DNA of 64,000 nt, taken from contig NC_064831.1 of NCBI RefSeq assembly GCF_024166365.1, forward strand, positions 80,302,268 to 80,366,267, in the 5' to 3' direction. The translations under genes and the position numbers were made by a program. Shown one piece after another: positions 62,838 to 64,000 of the stretch. The stretch is from Elephas maximus indicus. Lineage: Eukaryota; Chordata; Mammalia; Proboscidea; Elephantidae. How positions within the stretch are numbered: position 1 is the first letter of the stretch; every line of letters begins with the position of its first letter. The notes under the pieces were generated by a model. The model made no database searches and was not told the origin of the DNA. It saw nothing but the letters and a program-made list of their open reading frames with translations.

Positions 62838-64000
62838 CCAAAAAAATGAAAAGATATGGCACCAACTGGGAGAACATCGTCAGAAACCAGATATCCAACA
62901 AGAATCTAATAATCAAAATATATATGAAACTTTGACAACTTAACAACAAAAAGACAAAAAACTCAATCATAAAATGGGCAAAAGACTTGAACAGATACTT
63001 CACCAAAGAGGACATTCAAATGGCCACCAAACACATGAAAAGATGCTCAGTGTCATTAGCCATCAGAGAGCTTCAAATCAAAACCACAATGAGATATCAT
63101 TTCACTCCTTCTAGGATGGCTATGGCTAAGATAAAAAAATGTTGGCGAGGATGTGGGGAAATTGGAACCCTTACTCATTGCTGGTGGGAATGCAAAATGG
63201 TACAGCCATTGTGGAAAACAGTGTGGTGATTTGTCAAAACAAATAAAAATAGAACTACCATATGACCCAGCAATTCTACTCCTAGATATATACCCAAAAG
63301 ACTTGAAAGCAAAGACTCAAACAGACACTTGTACACCAGTGTTCATTGCAGCACTATTCACAATAGCCAAAATGTGGAAACAACCGAAATGCCCATCAGC
63401 AGACGAATGGATAAACAAAATATGGTACATACATACACTGGAATGCTACTCAGCCAGAAGGAGAAATGAAATCTTGATACACGCTAAAGTATGGATGGAG
63501 CTGGAAGACGTGCTGCGTGAAATAAGTCAATCACAAAAGGACGAATATTGTATGACCTCACTTATATAAAAAGACAAGAAAAGGCAAATGGATAGAGAAC
63601 AAAGTTTACTAGTGGTTACTAGGGATGGGAGGGAGGTAGAAACGGGAGGTTAATGGTGATGGAAATATTACATTGATTAAGGGTACAGTTGCACAGCCAA
63701 TTTTTGTAACTGCTATCAATAAATTGTACACCTGTAAAAAGTTGAATTGGTAGAAGTTGTGTGATAGATATATTTACAACAAGGACAGAAAAAAAAGAAG
63801 AGAAGCTGCTGAGGCTGTTTATGTACAACCAAAAACATCATGGAATTTTGTTTCTTGGTTTGAAGATTTAGGGTCATGGTTCCATGGGACATCCTAATTA
63901 ATTGGCCTAATAATGTGTTTAGTGCTTCTGTTCTATCTCTTAGTTCACTATGCAGTGCCTGGGGTCTTAAAAGCTTGCAAGTGGTCATCCAAGGCACGAC
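62838..64000 (+). mobile_element. L1 3' portion: ORF2 C-terminus and 3' UTR, runs off the window
   Basis: The ORF2 C-terminal region reads [20 protein letters not shown] then [19 protein letters not shown]. Next comes the cysteine-rich segment [18 protein letters not shown]. In a second frame follow YDPAILLLDIYPKDLK and ALFTIAKMWKQPKCPSADEW, ending near SQSQKDEYCMTSLI at 63569. Two frames are needed, so at least one frameshift (about 63160-63230) breaks the ORF. The endonuclease and most of the reverse transcriptase are absent (5'-truncated). The 3' UTR from 63570 shares the GTGCCTGGGGTCTTAAAAGC block with 60117. Confidence 0.93.

Overview
The window is mammalian nuclear DNA from an afrotherian, most likely an elephant (Loxodonta/Elephas) or a close relative such as a sirenian. 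The evidence is the repeat content. About fifty copies of afrotherian tRNA-derived SINEs share an RTE-type 3' end (core near GAGTCG-GAAT-CGACTC). RTE (BovB-like) LINE fragments carry the same end, and the L1 3' UTRs look afrotherian. Older eutherian repeats lie underneath: MIR, L2, MER5-like hAT, MLT1-like MaLR and old L1 tails. I recognise no host protein-coding exon, no functional RNA gene, no CpG island and no CRISPR. The window reads as intergenic or deep intronic DNA, and every longer protein match I can name belongs to a LINE.

Labels used here are mine. 'SINE A' is the classic ~165-bp AfroSINE, and 'A-long' is the ~205-bp version with an extra middle block. 'SINE B' is the related ~200-bp family whose head reads CCCTGGGTGGTGCAAA. 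'SINE C' is a tRNA-Gly-derived ~330-bp family. 'D' is a ~400-bp mosaic sharing blocks with C and with the RTE tail.

Layout. 1-9 kb: SINEs, an old L1 tail, and two RTE fragments in inverted orientation around an L1 piece. 9-15 kb: MIR pieces, an old L1 3' UTR hit by a SINE, and a unique AT-rich stretch with a 25-bp palindrome. 15-25 kb: about 1.9 kb of unique DNA, C-type SINEs, the longest RTE fragment, and a C SINE split by an L1 that is itself split by an A SINE. 25-32 kb: mostly unique DNA with a foldback (palindromic) element at 27.2-27.5 kb, MIR and MER5-like pieces and a degenerate GATA-type microsatellite. 32-42 kb: A SINEs, an old ERV-LTR-like remnant, a TSD-flanked young L1 tail and a 2-kb antisense old L1. 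42-50 kb: unique DNA, an L1 tail with an 18-bp target duplication, and a MIR split by a C SINE that carries a 100-bp hAT-like MITE. 50-55 kb: a solo LTR, a three-level nest (MLT1 / MaLR-like LTR / A SINE) and an old repeat with a 32-bp tandem expansion. 55-64 kb: unique DNA, a second solo LTR on the minus strand, two L1 segments (one hit by a MaLR-like LTR), and an L1 ORF2 C-terminus running off the right edge.

The elements probably relate as follows: the RTE LINE supplied the reverse transcriptase for the A, B, C and D elements, since they share its tail. L1 copies made their own insertions with 11-18-bp target duplications. The best candidate for something undescribed is the palindromic hAT-like MITE family at 27.2-27.5 kb and 46.05-46.15 kb. 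One copy sits inside an afrotherian-specific SINE with an 8-bp target duplication, so it moved after that SINE family arose.
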